A DNA stretch of 64,000 bases from CADEEN01 sp963840805 (GTDB lineage Bacteria > Pseudomonadota > Gammaproteobacteria > Burkholderiales > Burkholderiaceae_C): NCBI GenBank assembly GCA_963840805.1, contig CAWJAJ010000017.1:1394144-1458143 (forward strand). Direction: 5' to 3'. This document shows positions 35,239-43,500 of the stretch, one piece after another. The notes under the pieces are model-generated. The model was not told the DNA's origin. It worked only from the letters and a program-made list of their open reading frames with translations, and searched no databases. A program made the translations under genes and the position numbers. The stretch's first letter is position 1; each line of letters opens with the position of its first letter.

Positions 35239-36586
35239 GTGCAAGCCCATGTATCCGCCGCCTTGCCCCGTGCCCGCCGCCACCGCACCATCGACACCGC
35301 CGACCTGCGCGTCGGCATGTTCGTCCATCTCGACCTGGGGTGGATGTCGCATCCGTTCGCGCTGTCGAGTTTTCGCATCGCCGACGCCGGGCAGATCGCA
35401 ACCATTCGCTCGCTCGGGCTGGCCCGTGTGCGTTGGAGCCCGGAGCAGAGCGACGCCGGTGGCCAGCGACCCGCCGCCTCGCGAGCAGCCCGCGGCGGCG
35501 CTGGCGGACGCGCCGGACAGCGCTGCCGCACTGCCCGCGGCCACGCCCGCGACGCCGCGGCAGCGTGCGCGGTGCGCGATCGCCGCGAAGCACTGCGGGC
35601 GCAGCGTGCCGCGGTCGAGCTGTGCCAGCGCCAGTACGCCGAGGCCTCGCGTGGCTGGCGGCAGGCGGCTGACCAGGCGCTGCATGACCCGCAGGGGGCT
35701 GGCCAGCGCTTGGGCGCGTTGAGCCGCGCGCTGGTCGACAAGATGCTCGGCGCGCGCGAAAGTCTGCATCCGTGCGCTCGCGGAGACTGCGCGCGACCGC
35801 GCCAGCCACGCCCTCAATGTCGGTGTGATCTCGCTGCTGATGGGCAAGCTTTGCGGGCTGGCCGAGACCGACCTGCACGACCTGGGCGTCGGCGCGCTCA
35901 GCCACGACATCGGCAAGCTCGAGCTGCCGCATCGCCTGCCATCGGCCCGATGACAGCTGCACGCCGGCCGAGATGGCGCTGTACCGTGACCACGTGGCAC
36001 ACGGTGTGACGCTGGGGCAGGCGCATGGGGCTGGCACCGGGGGCCCTGCTGGTGATCGCGCAGCACCATGAGCATTGCGACGGCAGCGGCTTCCCGCAGG
36101 GGCTCTACGTCAACCGCTTGAGCCTGGCCGCGCGCCTGGTGGCCCTGGTCAATCGCTATGACAACCTGTGCCACCCGGCCCCACTGTCACGCACGATGAC
36201 GCCCCACGAGGCGTTGTCGCTGCTGTTCGCGCAAGGCAAGCACCACTACGACGCGACGCTGCTGACCACGTTCGTGCGCATGATGGGCGTCTACCCGCCG
36301 GGCTCGGTGGTTCAACTCACCGACGATCGCTTTGCGCTCGTCGACAGCGTCAATTCGTCGCGCCCGCTTGAAGCCGAAGGTGCTGGTGCACGATCCGCAC
36401 GTCCCGCCCGAGGAGGCGGTGTTGCTCGACCTGGAGCACGAGCCAACGTTGGGCATCCGGCGCAGCCTGGCGCCGGCACAACTGCCGCGCGCAGCGTTCG
36501 ACTACCTGATGCCGCCGCAGCGCGTCAGCTGGTACTTCGAGGATGCAGGCTGCGAGGAAGCCGTGCTGGCGCGGCAGTCGGGTTGA
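35239..36586 (+). CDS. HD-GYP domain cyclic-di-GMP phosphodiesterase (about six frameshifts)
   Basis: DUF3391 plus HD-GYP protein, expected to hydrolyse cyclic-di-GMP. The start is probably GTG 35239, giving an N-terminal DUF3391 region RTIDTADLRVGMFVHLDLGW. After a Pro/Ala linker, helix QADQALHDPQGAGQRLGALS leads to the HD domain: GVGALSHDIGKLELPHRL (HD pair), MALYRDHVAHGVTLGQ, AQHHEHCDGSGFPQGLYVNR and LVALVNRYDNLCHP. The GYP signature reads GFP. Extra bases near 35457, 35773, 35940, 36020 and 36368, with a compensating change near 35570, restore one continuous protein of about 447 residues. No fused sensor domain is seen. Confidence 0.85.
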
Positions 36587-36690
36587 GGGCGCGCTGAGTC
36601 GCTCGGCCTCGCCCGAGGGCCGCAACCGCAAGACATGGACCTTGCGCCAAGTCTTGCCGGTAACGGCCCGCAGTCTTTACAGTCCGGGTC

Positions 36691-37960
36691 GTGAACGCGC
36701 TCGTCAAGACGATCGAGGCCAAACTCGCCGCCCAGGCGCCGGGGCTGGGGGTGCTGCTGCCCGGTGGTCGACGGCTTGGTGCTGTCGATGCGCGTGTCGA
36801 GTTGGTGCTGGCGGACTGGTCGTCGCTGGCTCAGTTGGCGGCTGGCCATATCGGCGGCCTGGCCGAAGACTGGGTCGAAGGGCGGGTCGAACTGCATGGC
36901 GACATGCGTGACATCGTTGCCATCGCCACCGATTTGGTCGACAACGACCCGACTGCCGCATCGCTCGGCGTGCCTTTGCCGGGCAGCCCGCTCGGCTGGT
37001 GGCGCGGGCTGTTGCGACACAGCCGCTCGCTGGCGCGTCACACGCCCGATGTCGACGCCCGGCAGGTCCAGTTCCATTACGACGTGTCGGACGACTTCTA
37101 TGCGCTGTGGCTCGATGCGCGGCGCGTCTATTCCTGCGCCTACTGGCGCGACGGCGTGCAGACGCTGGCCGACGCGCAGGCCGCCAAGCTCGACCACCTG
37201 TGCCGCAAACTGATGCTGAGCCCGGGCCAACGCCTGCTCGACGTCGGCGCCGGCTGGGGCGGCCTGCTGCTGTGGGCCGCCGAGCACTACGGTGTGCGAT
37301 GCCACGGGCATCACGCTGTCGAAGAACCAGCATACCCACGTGCAGCGGCTGATCGACGCACGCGGCCTGGCGGGGCGTGTTCGTGTCGCGCTGATGGACT
37401 ACCGCGACCTGCCCGACAACGAACCCTACGACAAGATCGCTTCGGTGGGCATGTTCGAACACGTCGGGCGTGCGTTGTTGCCGGCGTACTTTGCCAAGTT
37501 GCGGCGCCTGCTCGTGCCCGGTGGATTGCTGATGAATCATGGCATCACCGCCGGTGGCACGCGCAACACGCAGCTCGGCGCCGGCATCGGCGATTTCGTC
37601 GAGCGCTACATCTTTCCCGGTGGCGAGTTGCTGCACCTCTCGCATGTACTGGAAGTGATGGCCGAGTGCGGCCTCGAGTCGCTCGATGTCGAGAACCTGC
37701 GCCCGCATTACGCGCGCACGTTGTGGGCCTGGTCGGATGCGCTCGAGGGCCGGCTCGAAGATGCCCGCCGCCTGACGCCCGAGAGGGTCGTGCGTGCCTA
37801 CCGGCTGTACCTGGCCGGCAGCGCGATGGCCTTCGAACGGGGCTGGATCTCGTTGCACCAGGTGCTGGCCGCGCGGCCGTCGGGCGATCTCGCGACCGGA
37901 CCGATGCGCGGGGCACAATCGCAGTACCCCTTCACGCGCGACTACATGTACCCCCGCTGA
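36691..37960 (+). CDS. Cyclopropane-fatty-acyl-phospholipid synthase family methyltransferase (one frameshift)
   Basis: SAM-dependent enzyme that cyclopropanates or methylates unsaturated membrane lipids. An N-terminal lipid-binding region (VELVLADWSSLAQLAAGHIG) precedes the catalytic domain: VQFHYDVSDDFYALWLDARR, YSCAYWRDGVQTLADAQAAK, the SAM motif LLDVGAGWGGLLLWAAEHYG, VGMFEHVGRALLPAYFAKLR and LLMNHGITAGGTR. One extra base near 37297 breaks the frame before TGITLSKNQH; corrected length 422 residues. It starts at GTG 36691. The stop overlaps the DUF1840 start (TGATG). Confidence 0.92.
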
Positions 37961-38289
37961 TGCTCTACAAATTCAAGTCCAAGGCGGCCGGCGACGTCAT
38001 CATGCTCGGGCCCAACGGCGACCAGGTACTGCGCCTCGTCGGTCGCGAGCCGGCGCCGCGCGGCATTTTCGAGGTGGCTGCGATGCCGGGGCTGATTGCC
38101 GCGCTCGAGGCCGCGGTGGTGGCGGACGACGCGGCGCGCGAGCACGGCGACGATGACACGCCGGACGAGCGCGATAGGCCGGCGGGTCAGGGCGGCGATG
38201 GTGTATCGCTGCGCCGCCGCGTCTGGCCCTTGGTGGACATGCTGCGCCGCTGCCATGCGGCGCGCGAAGTCATTGTTTGGGGAGCCTGA
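37960..38289 (+). CDS. DUF1840 family protein
   Basis: A 109-residue cytoplasmic protein of the DUF1840 family, common in betaproteobacteria. It begins MLYKFKSKAAGDVIMLGPNG and has the conserved QVLRLVGREPAPRGIFEVAA and a C-terminal VWPLVDMLRRCHAAREVIVW. The acidic middle (VADDAAREHGDDDTPDERDR) is variable. Function unknown. It overlaps the cyclopropane-synthase stop by one base and lies 2 bp before the next gene, so it belongs to that operon. Confidence 0.85.
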   Translation: MLYKFKSKAAGDVIMLGPNGDQVLRLVGREPAPRGIFEVAAMPGLIAALEAAVVADDAAREHGDDDTPDERDRPAGQGGDGVSLRRRVWPLVDMLRRCHAAREVIVWGA

Positions 38290-38291
38290 GG

Positions 38292-38921
38292 ATGAAACTG
38301 TGGAGCGACAGCTGGGCCAATGGCGACCGCATCGATGCCCGCTTTGCCGCGGGCCGGCTCGATGACAAGAGCGGCGTGACCTTTTCCGAGAACCTCAACC
38401 CGCATCTGGCGTGGGGCGAGGTGCCGCCCGCGACGAAGTCCCTGGTGCTGATCTGCCACGACTTCGACGTACCGAGCCGGGGCGACGACGTCAACCAGCC
38501 CGACCGTGAGATTCCGAGCGACCTGCCGCGCGTGGACTTCTTTCATTGGGTGCTCGTCGACCTGCCGCCGACCTTGACCCGCATTGCCGAGGGCGAGTTC
38601 AGCCGCGGCTTCACGCCGCACGGCAAGCCGGGCCCCAGCGCGTCGCACGGCGCGCGACAGGGCACGAACGACTACACGGGCTGGTTTGCCGGTGACCCGG
38701 CGATGGCCGGCAACTACTTCGGCTATGACGGCCCCTTCCCGCCGTTCAACGATTCGCTGGTGCACCACTACGTGTTCACGATCTACGCCACGTCGTTGCC
38801 GCGTCTGCCGCTCGAGGGCACCTTCACCGGCGCACAGGTGCGCGAGGCGATTGCCGGCCACGTGCTCGATGCCGCGACGCATTCCGGCACTTACACCCTC
38901 AATCGCCGGTTGCTCGGGTGA
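38292..38921 (+). CDS. YbhB/YbcL family (PEBP-like) protein
   Basis: A 209-residue phosphatidylethanolamine-binding-protein-like (Raf-kinase-inhibitor-like) domain. Landmarks are the ligand-pocket segments LNPHLAWGEVPPATKSLVLI, CHDFDVPSRGDDVNQPDREI, FFHWVLVDLPPTL and NYFGYDGPFPPFNDSLVHHY. The start ATG 38292 (MKLWSDSWANGDRI) follows GGAGCCTGAGG. The biochemical role of bacterial members is unknown. It is flanked by one- to four-base gaps or overlaps, so it is co-translated with its neighbours. Confidence 0.9.
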   Translation: MKLWSDSWANGDRIDARFAAGRLDDKSGVTFSENLNPHLAWGEVPPATKSLVLICHDFDVPSRGDDVNQPDREIPSDLPRVDFFHWVLVDLPPTLTRIAEGEFSRGFTPHGKPGPSASHGARQGTNDYTGWFAGDPAMAGNYFGYDGPFPPFNDSLVHHYVFTIYATSLPRLPLEGTFTGAQVREAIAGHVLDAATHSGTYTLNRRLLG

Positions 38922-39563
38922 CCGAACGCACCACGCGCATTCTCGCCATCCGCCACGGCGAGACGGCCTGGAACGTCGACACGCGCATCCAGGGCCAGCG
39001 CGACATCGGCTTGAACGACACCGGCCGCTGGCAGGCCGGGCGCCTGGCGCTGGCGCTGGCCGGTGACGCGCTCGACGCCGTCTATTCGAGCGATCTGCAT
39101 CGCGCTTTCGATACCGCACACGTGTTGGGCGCCGGCGTTGGGCTGGCCGTTCGCACCGACGCGGCACTGCGCGAGCGCAGTTTCGGCGTCTTCGAGGGAC
39201 TGACCTTCGCGGAGATCGAGCAGCGTCATCCCGCTGAGGCGTTGCGATGGCGCCAGCGCGATGCGCAGCTTCGGGCCCGACGGCGGCGAGACCTTGCTCG
39301 CGTTCTACCAGCGCGCGGTGTCGGGTGTCGCGGCCATTGCCGCACGCCATCGTGGCCAGCATGTGGCCGTGGTCACGCACGGCGGCGTGCTCGACGCGCT
39401 CTACCGCGCGGCCTCGCGCGTCGCGCTCGATGCGCCGCGCACCTGGAAGATCGGCAACGCCAGCATCAACCGCCTGCTGCACGGCGAGCATGGCTTCACC
39501 CTGGTCGGCTGGAGCGACGACTTGCATCTCGAGGATCCCCTGTTCGAGGAAGGCGCGCTGTGA
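38918..39563 (+). CDS. Histidine phosphatase family protein (GpmB/CobC-like, one frameshift)
   Basis: Phosphohydrolase or mutase of the histidine phosphatase superfamily. The RHG motif is ILAIRHGETAWNVDTRIQGQ and the second catalytic His is in VAVVTHGGVLDALYRAA; LNDTGRWQAGRLALALAG and VYSSDLHRAFDTAHVL are typical of the cobC/gpmB branch. One extra base near 39263 splits RWRQRDAQ from SFGPDGGETLLAFYQRAVSG; corrected length 214 residues. The start GTG 38918 overlaps the upstream stop (GTGA). Substrate not determinable. Confidence 0.9.
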
Positions 39564-40663
39564 TCGGCCGGCCCGTTGCCGCGATCGATACGCCCGCCCT
39601 CGTGATCGACCTCGATGCGATGGACCGCAACCTCGCGGCGATGGCTGAGTTTGTGCGTGAGCGCGGATTGCGCCTGCGTCCGCACGCGAAGATGCACAAG
39701 AGTGCGTGGATCGCGAAGCGGCAGGTCGAGCTCGGAGCCGTCGGTGTGTGCGTACAGAAGACCAGCGAGGCCGAAGCCTTGGCCGCGCAGGGCGTGGATG
39801 ACGTCCTCATCAGCAACGAGGTCATCGATCCGGTCAAGCTCGCGCGTGTGGCCGCACTCGCACGGCGGGTTCGTCTGGGCATCGCGGTGGACAGCTGGCT
39901 CGGCATCGAGCGCCTGGCAGCCGCGGTGAATGCTGCCGGCGTGGGGCTCGATGTCTTCGTCGAGATCGACGTCGGCCATGGACGCTGTGGCGCGGCGCCA
40001 GGCGATGCGGGCGAACTCGGCCGGGCCGTGCTTGCGCAGGGCTTGCGTTTTGCCGGCCTGCAGGCCTACCAGGGCCGCGCGCAGCATCTGCGTTCGGCGG
40101 CCGAGCGCAGGGCGGCGATCGATGCGGCAGCCGATGCGGTGCGCCGGGCGCAAGCCGCATTGCGCGCGCAGGGCATCGCCTGCCCACTCGTCACCGGCGC
40201 GGGCAGTGGCAGCTTCGCGCTCGAAGCGCAGAGCGGCCTGTGGGGTGAACTGCAGACCGGCTCCTACGCCGTGATGGACCGCGACTACGCCGACAACGAT
40301 CCGCTGCCCGGTGCGCCGCGCTTCGAGCACGCGCTCTTCGTTCGGTGCCAGGTCATGAGCCGCGGCCCGACGCATGCCGTGGTGGACGCGGGTCACAAGA
40401 GCCACGCCATCGACAGCGGCCTGCCGAGCGTGTGGCGGCGTGACGATCTCGTGTTTGGCAACGGCGGCGACGAGCACGGCGTGTTGCGGGCGGCCGCGCC
40501 TGGCGCCGCGCTCCCGGCGCTCGGCGATTGCGTCTGGCTCGTTCCGGGCCATTGCGACCCGACGATCAACCTGCACGACGCCATGCTCGGCGTGCGCGGC
40601 GGGCTCGACGCCGGTGTGGTCGAGCGGGTCATCCGCGTCGATGCGCGAGGGTGCGTGACCTGA
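39560..40663 (+). CDS. D-threonine aldolase / DSD1-type PLP enzyme
   Basis: Fold-type III PLP enzyme of the D-threonine aldolase and D-serine dehydratase-like family. The N-terminal alanine-racemase-like barrel begins IDTPALVIDLDAMDRNLAAM with the PLP lysine in LRPHAKMHKSAWIAKRQVEL; VTGAGSGSFALEA follows. The C-terminal beta domain ends with the metal-binding VWLVPGHCDPTINLHD (His-Cys pair). The start is GTG 39560, overlapping the previous stop as GTGA; 367 residues, frame intact. It would cleave D-threonine-like 3-hydroxy amino acids to glycine and aldehyde, or dehydrate D-serine-like substrates. Confidence 0.88.
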   Translation: MIGRPVAAIDTPALVIDLDAMDRNLAAMAEFVRERGLRLRPHAKMHKSAWIAKRQVELGAVGVCVQKTSEAEALAAQGVDDVLISNEVIDPVKLARVAALARRVRLGIAVDSWLGIERLAAAVNAAGVGLDVFVEIDVGHGRCGAAPGDAGELGRAVLAQGLRFAGLQAYQGRAQHLRSAAERRAAIDAAADAVRRAQAALRAQGIACPLVTGAGSGSFALEAQSGLWGELQTGSYAVMDRDYADNDPLPGAPRFEHALFVRCQVMSRGPTHAVVDAGHKSHAIDSGLPSVWRRDDLVFGNGGDEHGVLRAAAPGAALPALGDCVWLVPGHCDPTINLHDAMLGVRGGLDAGVVERVIRVDARGCVT

Positions 40664-40670
40664 CGCGCGG

Positions 40671-41732
40671 TCAGAACAGGGCCGCGCTGCCGTCCTTTGG
40701 TGGTGCCACGCCCAGGTGCCGGTAGGCGGCCAGCGTGGCAATGCGGCCGCGCGGCGTGCGTTGCAGATAGCCCTGCTGTATCAGGTACGGCTCGATCACG
40801 TCCTCGATCGTGCCGGCTTCCTCGCCGATCGCCGCGGCGACGTTCTCGAGCCCGACGGGCCCGCCGTCGAAGCGGTGCACCACGGCCTCGAGCAGCTTGC
40901 GGTCCATCACGTCGAAGCCCAGCGGGTCGACATCGAGCATCGCCAGCGCGGCGTCGGCGACGGCCTTGTCGATATGGCCTTCGGCCTTGATCTCGGCGAA
41001 GTCGCGTACCCGTCGCAGCAGGCGATTGGCGATGCGCGGCGTACCGCGCGCGCGGCGCGCGATCTCCGCCGCGCCGCCGGCGTCGATCGGTGCATTCAGC
41101 AGGCCCGCCGAGCGGTGCACGATGCGCGCCAACTCCTCCGACGTGTAGAACTCCAATCGCGCGACGATGCCGAAGCGGTCGCGCAGCGGGTTGGTCAGCA
41201 TGCCGGCGCGGGTGGTGGCGCCGACCAGCGTGAAAGGCTGAAGGTCGAGCTTGATCGACCGTGCCGCGGGTCCTTCGCCGATCAGGATGTCGATCTGATA
41301 GTCCTCCAGCGCCGGGTAGAGGATTTCCTCGACCACCGGCGACAAGCGGTGGATCTCGTCGATGAAGAGCACGTCGTTGCGCTCGAGGTTGGTCAGGATC
41401 GCCGCCAGATCCTTCGGTTTCTCGAGCACCGGGCCGGAGGTCTGACGCAGGTTGACGCCGAGCTCGGCGGCGATGATGTGCGACAGCGTCGTCTTTCCCA
41501 GCCCCGGCGGGCCGAACAGCAGCACATGGTCGAGGGCCTCGGCGCGCTTGCGGGCCGCACCGATGAAGATCTCCAGTTGCTCGCGGACCTTGATCTGGCC
41601 GACATAGTCGATGAAGACCTTCGGTCGCAAGGCGCGCTCGATGGCTTCTTCGTTGGGCGAGGCCGGCGCCGCGCTGATGACGCGGCGCGGCGCCAGGTCG
41701 GTGCTGCCGAGATCGTCGGTCTGGATGCTCAT
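40671..41732 (-). CDS. ruvB: Holliday junction branch migration helicase RuvB
   Basis: AAA+ motor that drives RuvA-bound Holliday junctions. The sequence has ALRPKVFIDYVGQIKVREQL, Walker A LLFGPPGLGKTTLSHIIAAE, Walker B DVLFIDEIHRLSPVVEEILY, sensor GATTRAGMLTNPLRDRFGIV and the C-terminal winged helix VIEPYLIQQGYLQRTPRGRI. Intact, 353 residues. ruvA lies 500 bp upstream on the same strand but a copper-chaperone gene on the opposite strand separates them, so ruvB needs its own promoter here. No ruvC is in the window. Confidence 0.97.
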   Translation of the reverse strand: MSIQTDDLGSTDLAPRRVISAAPASPNEEAIERALRPKVFIDYVGQIKVREQLEIFIGAARKRAEALDHVLLFGPPGLGKTTLSHIIAAELGVNLRQTSGPVLEKPKDLAAILTNLERNDVLFIDEIHRLSPVVEEILYPALEDYQIDILIGEGPAARSIKLDLQPFTLVGATTRAGMLTNPLRDRFGIVARLEFYTSEELARIVHRSAGLLNAPIDAGGAAEIARRARGTPRIANRLLRRVRDFAEIKAEGHIDKAVADAALAMLDVDPLGFDVMDRKLLEAVVHRFDGGPVGLENVAAAIGEEAGTIEDVIEPYLIQQGYLQRTPRGRIATLAAYRHLGVAPPKDGSAALF

Positions 41733-41784
41733 GGCGGGATTATCGGGCGGCTATCATGCGGGCCCCGAATCCGATCGACCGGCC

Positions 41785-42228
41785 ATGAATTCCCACTTCG
41801 CTGCTGCCCTGCTTGTCGCCGCCCTGAGCTTGCCCGCCGCGGCGCAGGTCAAGATCGACGGCGCCTGGGCACGGCCCACGGTGCCGGGCCAACAGGGCGG
41901 CGGCGGTTTCATGACGCTGCAAAGCGCAGCCGCCGATCGCCTGGTTGGCGGCACCACGCCGGTGGCTGACCGCCTCGAACTGCACACGATGACGATGGAA
42001 GGCGACGTGATGCAGATGCGACAGATCGATCGCATCGAGCTGCCGGCCGGCCGGCGCGTCGAACTCAAGCCCGGTGGCCTGCACGTGATGTTCATCGGCC
42101 TGAAGCAGCCGCTCGCCCTCGGCACCAAGGTGCCGGTAACGCTGAAGTTCGAGAAAGCGGGCGAGGTGAAGGTCGAGATGACGGTGACGTCACGCGCACC
42201 GGCGGCTGGCGGGCACGCCAACCACTGA
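41785..42228 (+). CDS. PCu(A)C periplasmic copper chaperone
   Basis: A 147-residue exported protein with signal peptide MNSHFAAALLVAALSLPAAA and the PCuAC copper motif: HTMTMEGDVMQMR (His and Met ligands) followed about 20 residues later by GGLHVMFIGLKQPL. Such proteins deliver Cu(I) to the CuA site of cytochrome oxidase. The C-terminus ends in a His pair (GGHANH). It is divergent from ruvB and convergent with ruvA. A TATCAT -10-like box lies at 41753-41758. Confidence 0.9.
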   Translation: MNSHFAAALLVAALSLPAAAQVKIDGAWARPTVPGQQGGGGFMTLQSAAADRLVGGTTPVADRLELHTMTMEGDVMQMRQIDRIELPAGRRVELKPGGLHVMFIGLKQPLALGTKVPVTLKFEKAGEVKVEMTVTSRAPAAGGHANH

Positions 42229-42230
42229 GT

Positions 42231-42803
42231 TCACCGTGACAGTGCCCTGAGGGCCAGCTTGATGCCGTCGCTGACGCCGACGTCTGCCGGCAGCGCCTTG
42301 AGCGCGGCGGCAGCGTCACGCTCGCTGTAGCCCAGCGCCACCAGCGCCTGAACGATGTCGGCTTGCGCGTCGCTCGCCACGCTGGCCGGCGCGGCGAGGT
42401 CCGGGCCGAGCTTGCCTTTCAATTCGAGCAGCAGCCGCTCGGCGGTCTTCTTGCCGATCCCCGGCACCTTGACCAGGCGGCCTGCCTGCTGCTGCGTGAC
42501 CGCCTGCGCCAGCTCGGCCACCGACAGGCCCGACAGGATCGACAGCGCGGTGCGTGGGCCGACGCCGCTGATCTTGACCAGCAGGCGAAAGGTAGCGCGC
42601 TCCTCCGTGGTGAGAAACCCGAACAGCAGCTGTGCATCTTCGCGCACGACGAAATGCGTCAGCAGCGTCACCCGCTCGCCGAGCGCGGGCAGGTTGTAGA
42701 ACGTGCTCATCGGCACGTCGACCTCGTAGCCGACGCCGCCGGCGTCGATCAGGACCTGCGGCGGCGACTTTTCGGCCAGCGTGCCGGTCAGCCGTCCGAT
42801 CAT
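42231..42803 (-). CDS. ruvA: Holliday junction DNA helicase subunit RuvA
   Basis: Binds the Holliday junction as a tetramer and recruits RuvB. The sequence MIGRLTGTLAEKSPPQVLID opens the OB-fold domain; helix-hairpin-helix elements ISGVGPRTALSILSGLSVAE and VPGIGKKTAERLLLELKGKL follow; domain III ends GYSERDAAAALKAL. Intact, 190 residues. Its start ATG (42803) overlaps the stop of the upstream response-regulator gene as ATGA, an unusual coupling to a two-component system. Confidence 0.96.
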   Translation of the reverse strand: MIGRLTGTLAEKSPPQVLIDAGGVGYEVDVPMSTFYNLPALGERVTLLTHFVVREDAQLLFGFLTTEERATFRLLVKISGVGPRTALSILSGLSVAELAQAVTQQQAGRLVKVPGIGKKTAERLLLELKGKLGPDLAAPASVASDAQADIVQALVALGYSERDAAAALKALPADVGVSDGIKLALRALSR

Positions 42804-43450
42804 CGGCGGAAGAGACCCAGCCGCTGCGCTTCGAGCGCGGCCTCGGCGCGCGAACTGACATTCAACTTGCGATAGATCTGCTTGACGTAGTCGGCGATCG
42901 TGTGGCGCGACAGCCCCAGTTGCACGCCGATCTCGGGCAGCGTGAAGCCCTTGGCGACGCGCAGCAGCACTTCGCTCTCGCGCTCGGTCAGCGACACATG
43001 CGGCATCAGGTCGGGCTGTTGCGGCTTGGCTTGCGCGGCGAAGTAGGCGATGACGCGCCGCGCAATCGACGGCGACAGCGGTGGCTCGCCCTGCGACATG
43101 CGCTGCAGTTGCTCGGTGATTGCCTCGCGGGGTTGCTCCTTCAGGATGTAGCCGAAGGCGCCGGCCTGCAGCGCCGGAAACAGGTGCTCGTCGTCGTCGT
43201 GGATCGTCACCACGACCGACTGGCACTCCGACTGCGTCTCGCGCAGTTTCTCGACGACGTCGACGCCCGAGCCGTCGGGCAGACCGAGGTCGACCAGCGC
43301 CAGATCGAACTTGATCGCCGACACCAGTTCGAGGGCGTCGTGCACGCGCGCGGCTTCCGAGATCTGGCCATCGGGGAAGGCCTGCAGCACCAGCGTCTTC
43401 AGCCAGGCACGGATCTCGGGCAGGTCTTCGAGCAACAGAATCGTCTTCAT
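42800..43450 (-). CDS. NarL/LuxR-type response regulator
   Basis: A 216-residue response regulator: receiver domain (MKTILLLEDLPEIRAWLKTL, phospho-acceptor Asp54 in LALVDLGLPDGSGVDVVEKL, Lys in GYILKEQPREAIT) and a C-terminal LuxR helix-turn-helix (LTERESEVLLRVAKGFTLPE, then IGVQLGLSRHTIADYVKQIY). The cognate kinase gene lies 50 bp upstream on the same strand. The stop codon overlaps the ruvA start. Target genes unknown. Confidence 0.93.
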   Translation of the reverse strand: MKTILLLEDLPEIRAWLKTLVLQAFPDGQISEAARVHDALELVSAIKFDLALVDLGLPDGSGVDVVEKLRETQSECQSVVVTIHDDDEHLFPALQAGAFGYILKEQPREAITEQLQRMSQGEPPLSPSIARRVIAYFAAQAKPQQPDLMPHVSLTERESEVLLRVAKGFTLPEIGVQLGLSRHTIADYVKQIYRKLNVSSRAEAALEAQRLGLFRR

Positions 43451-43500
43451 TGCGGCACCTTCCAGCGGCCCACAGAGGCCCGCCTCATGCTACCAGCGGC

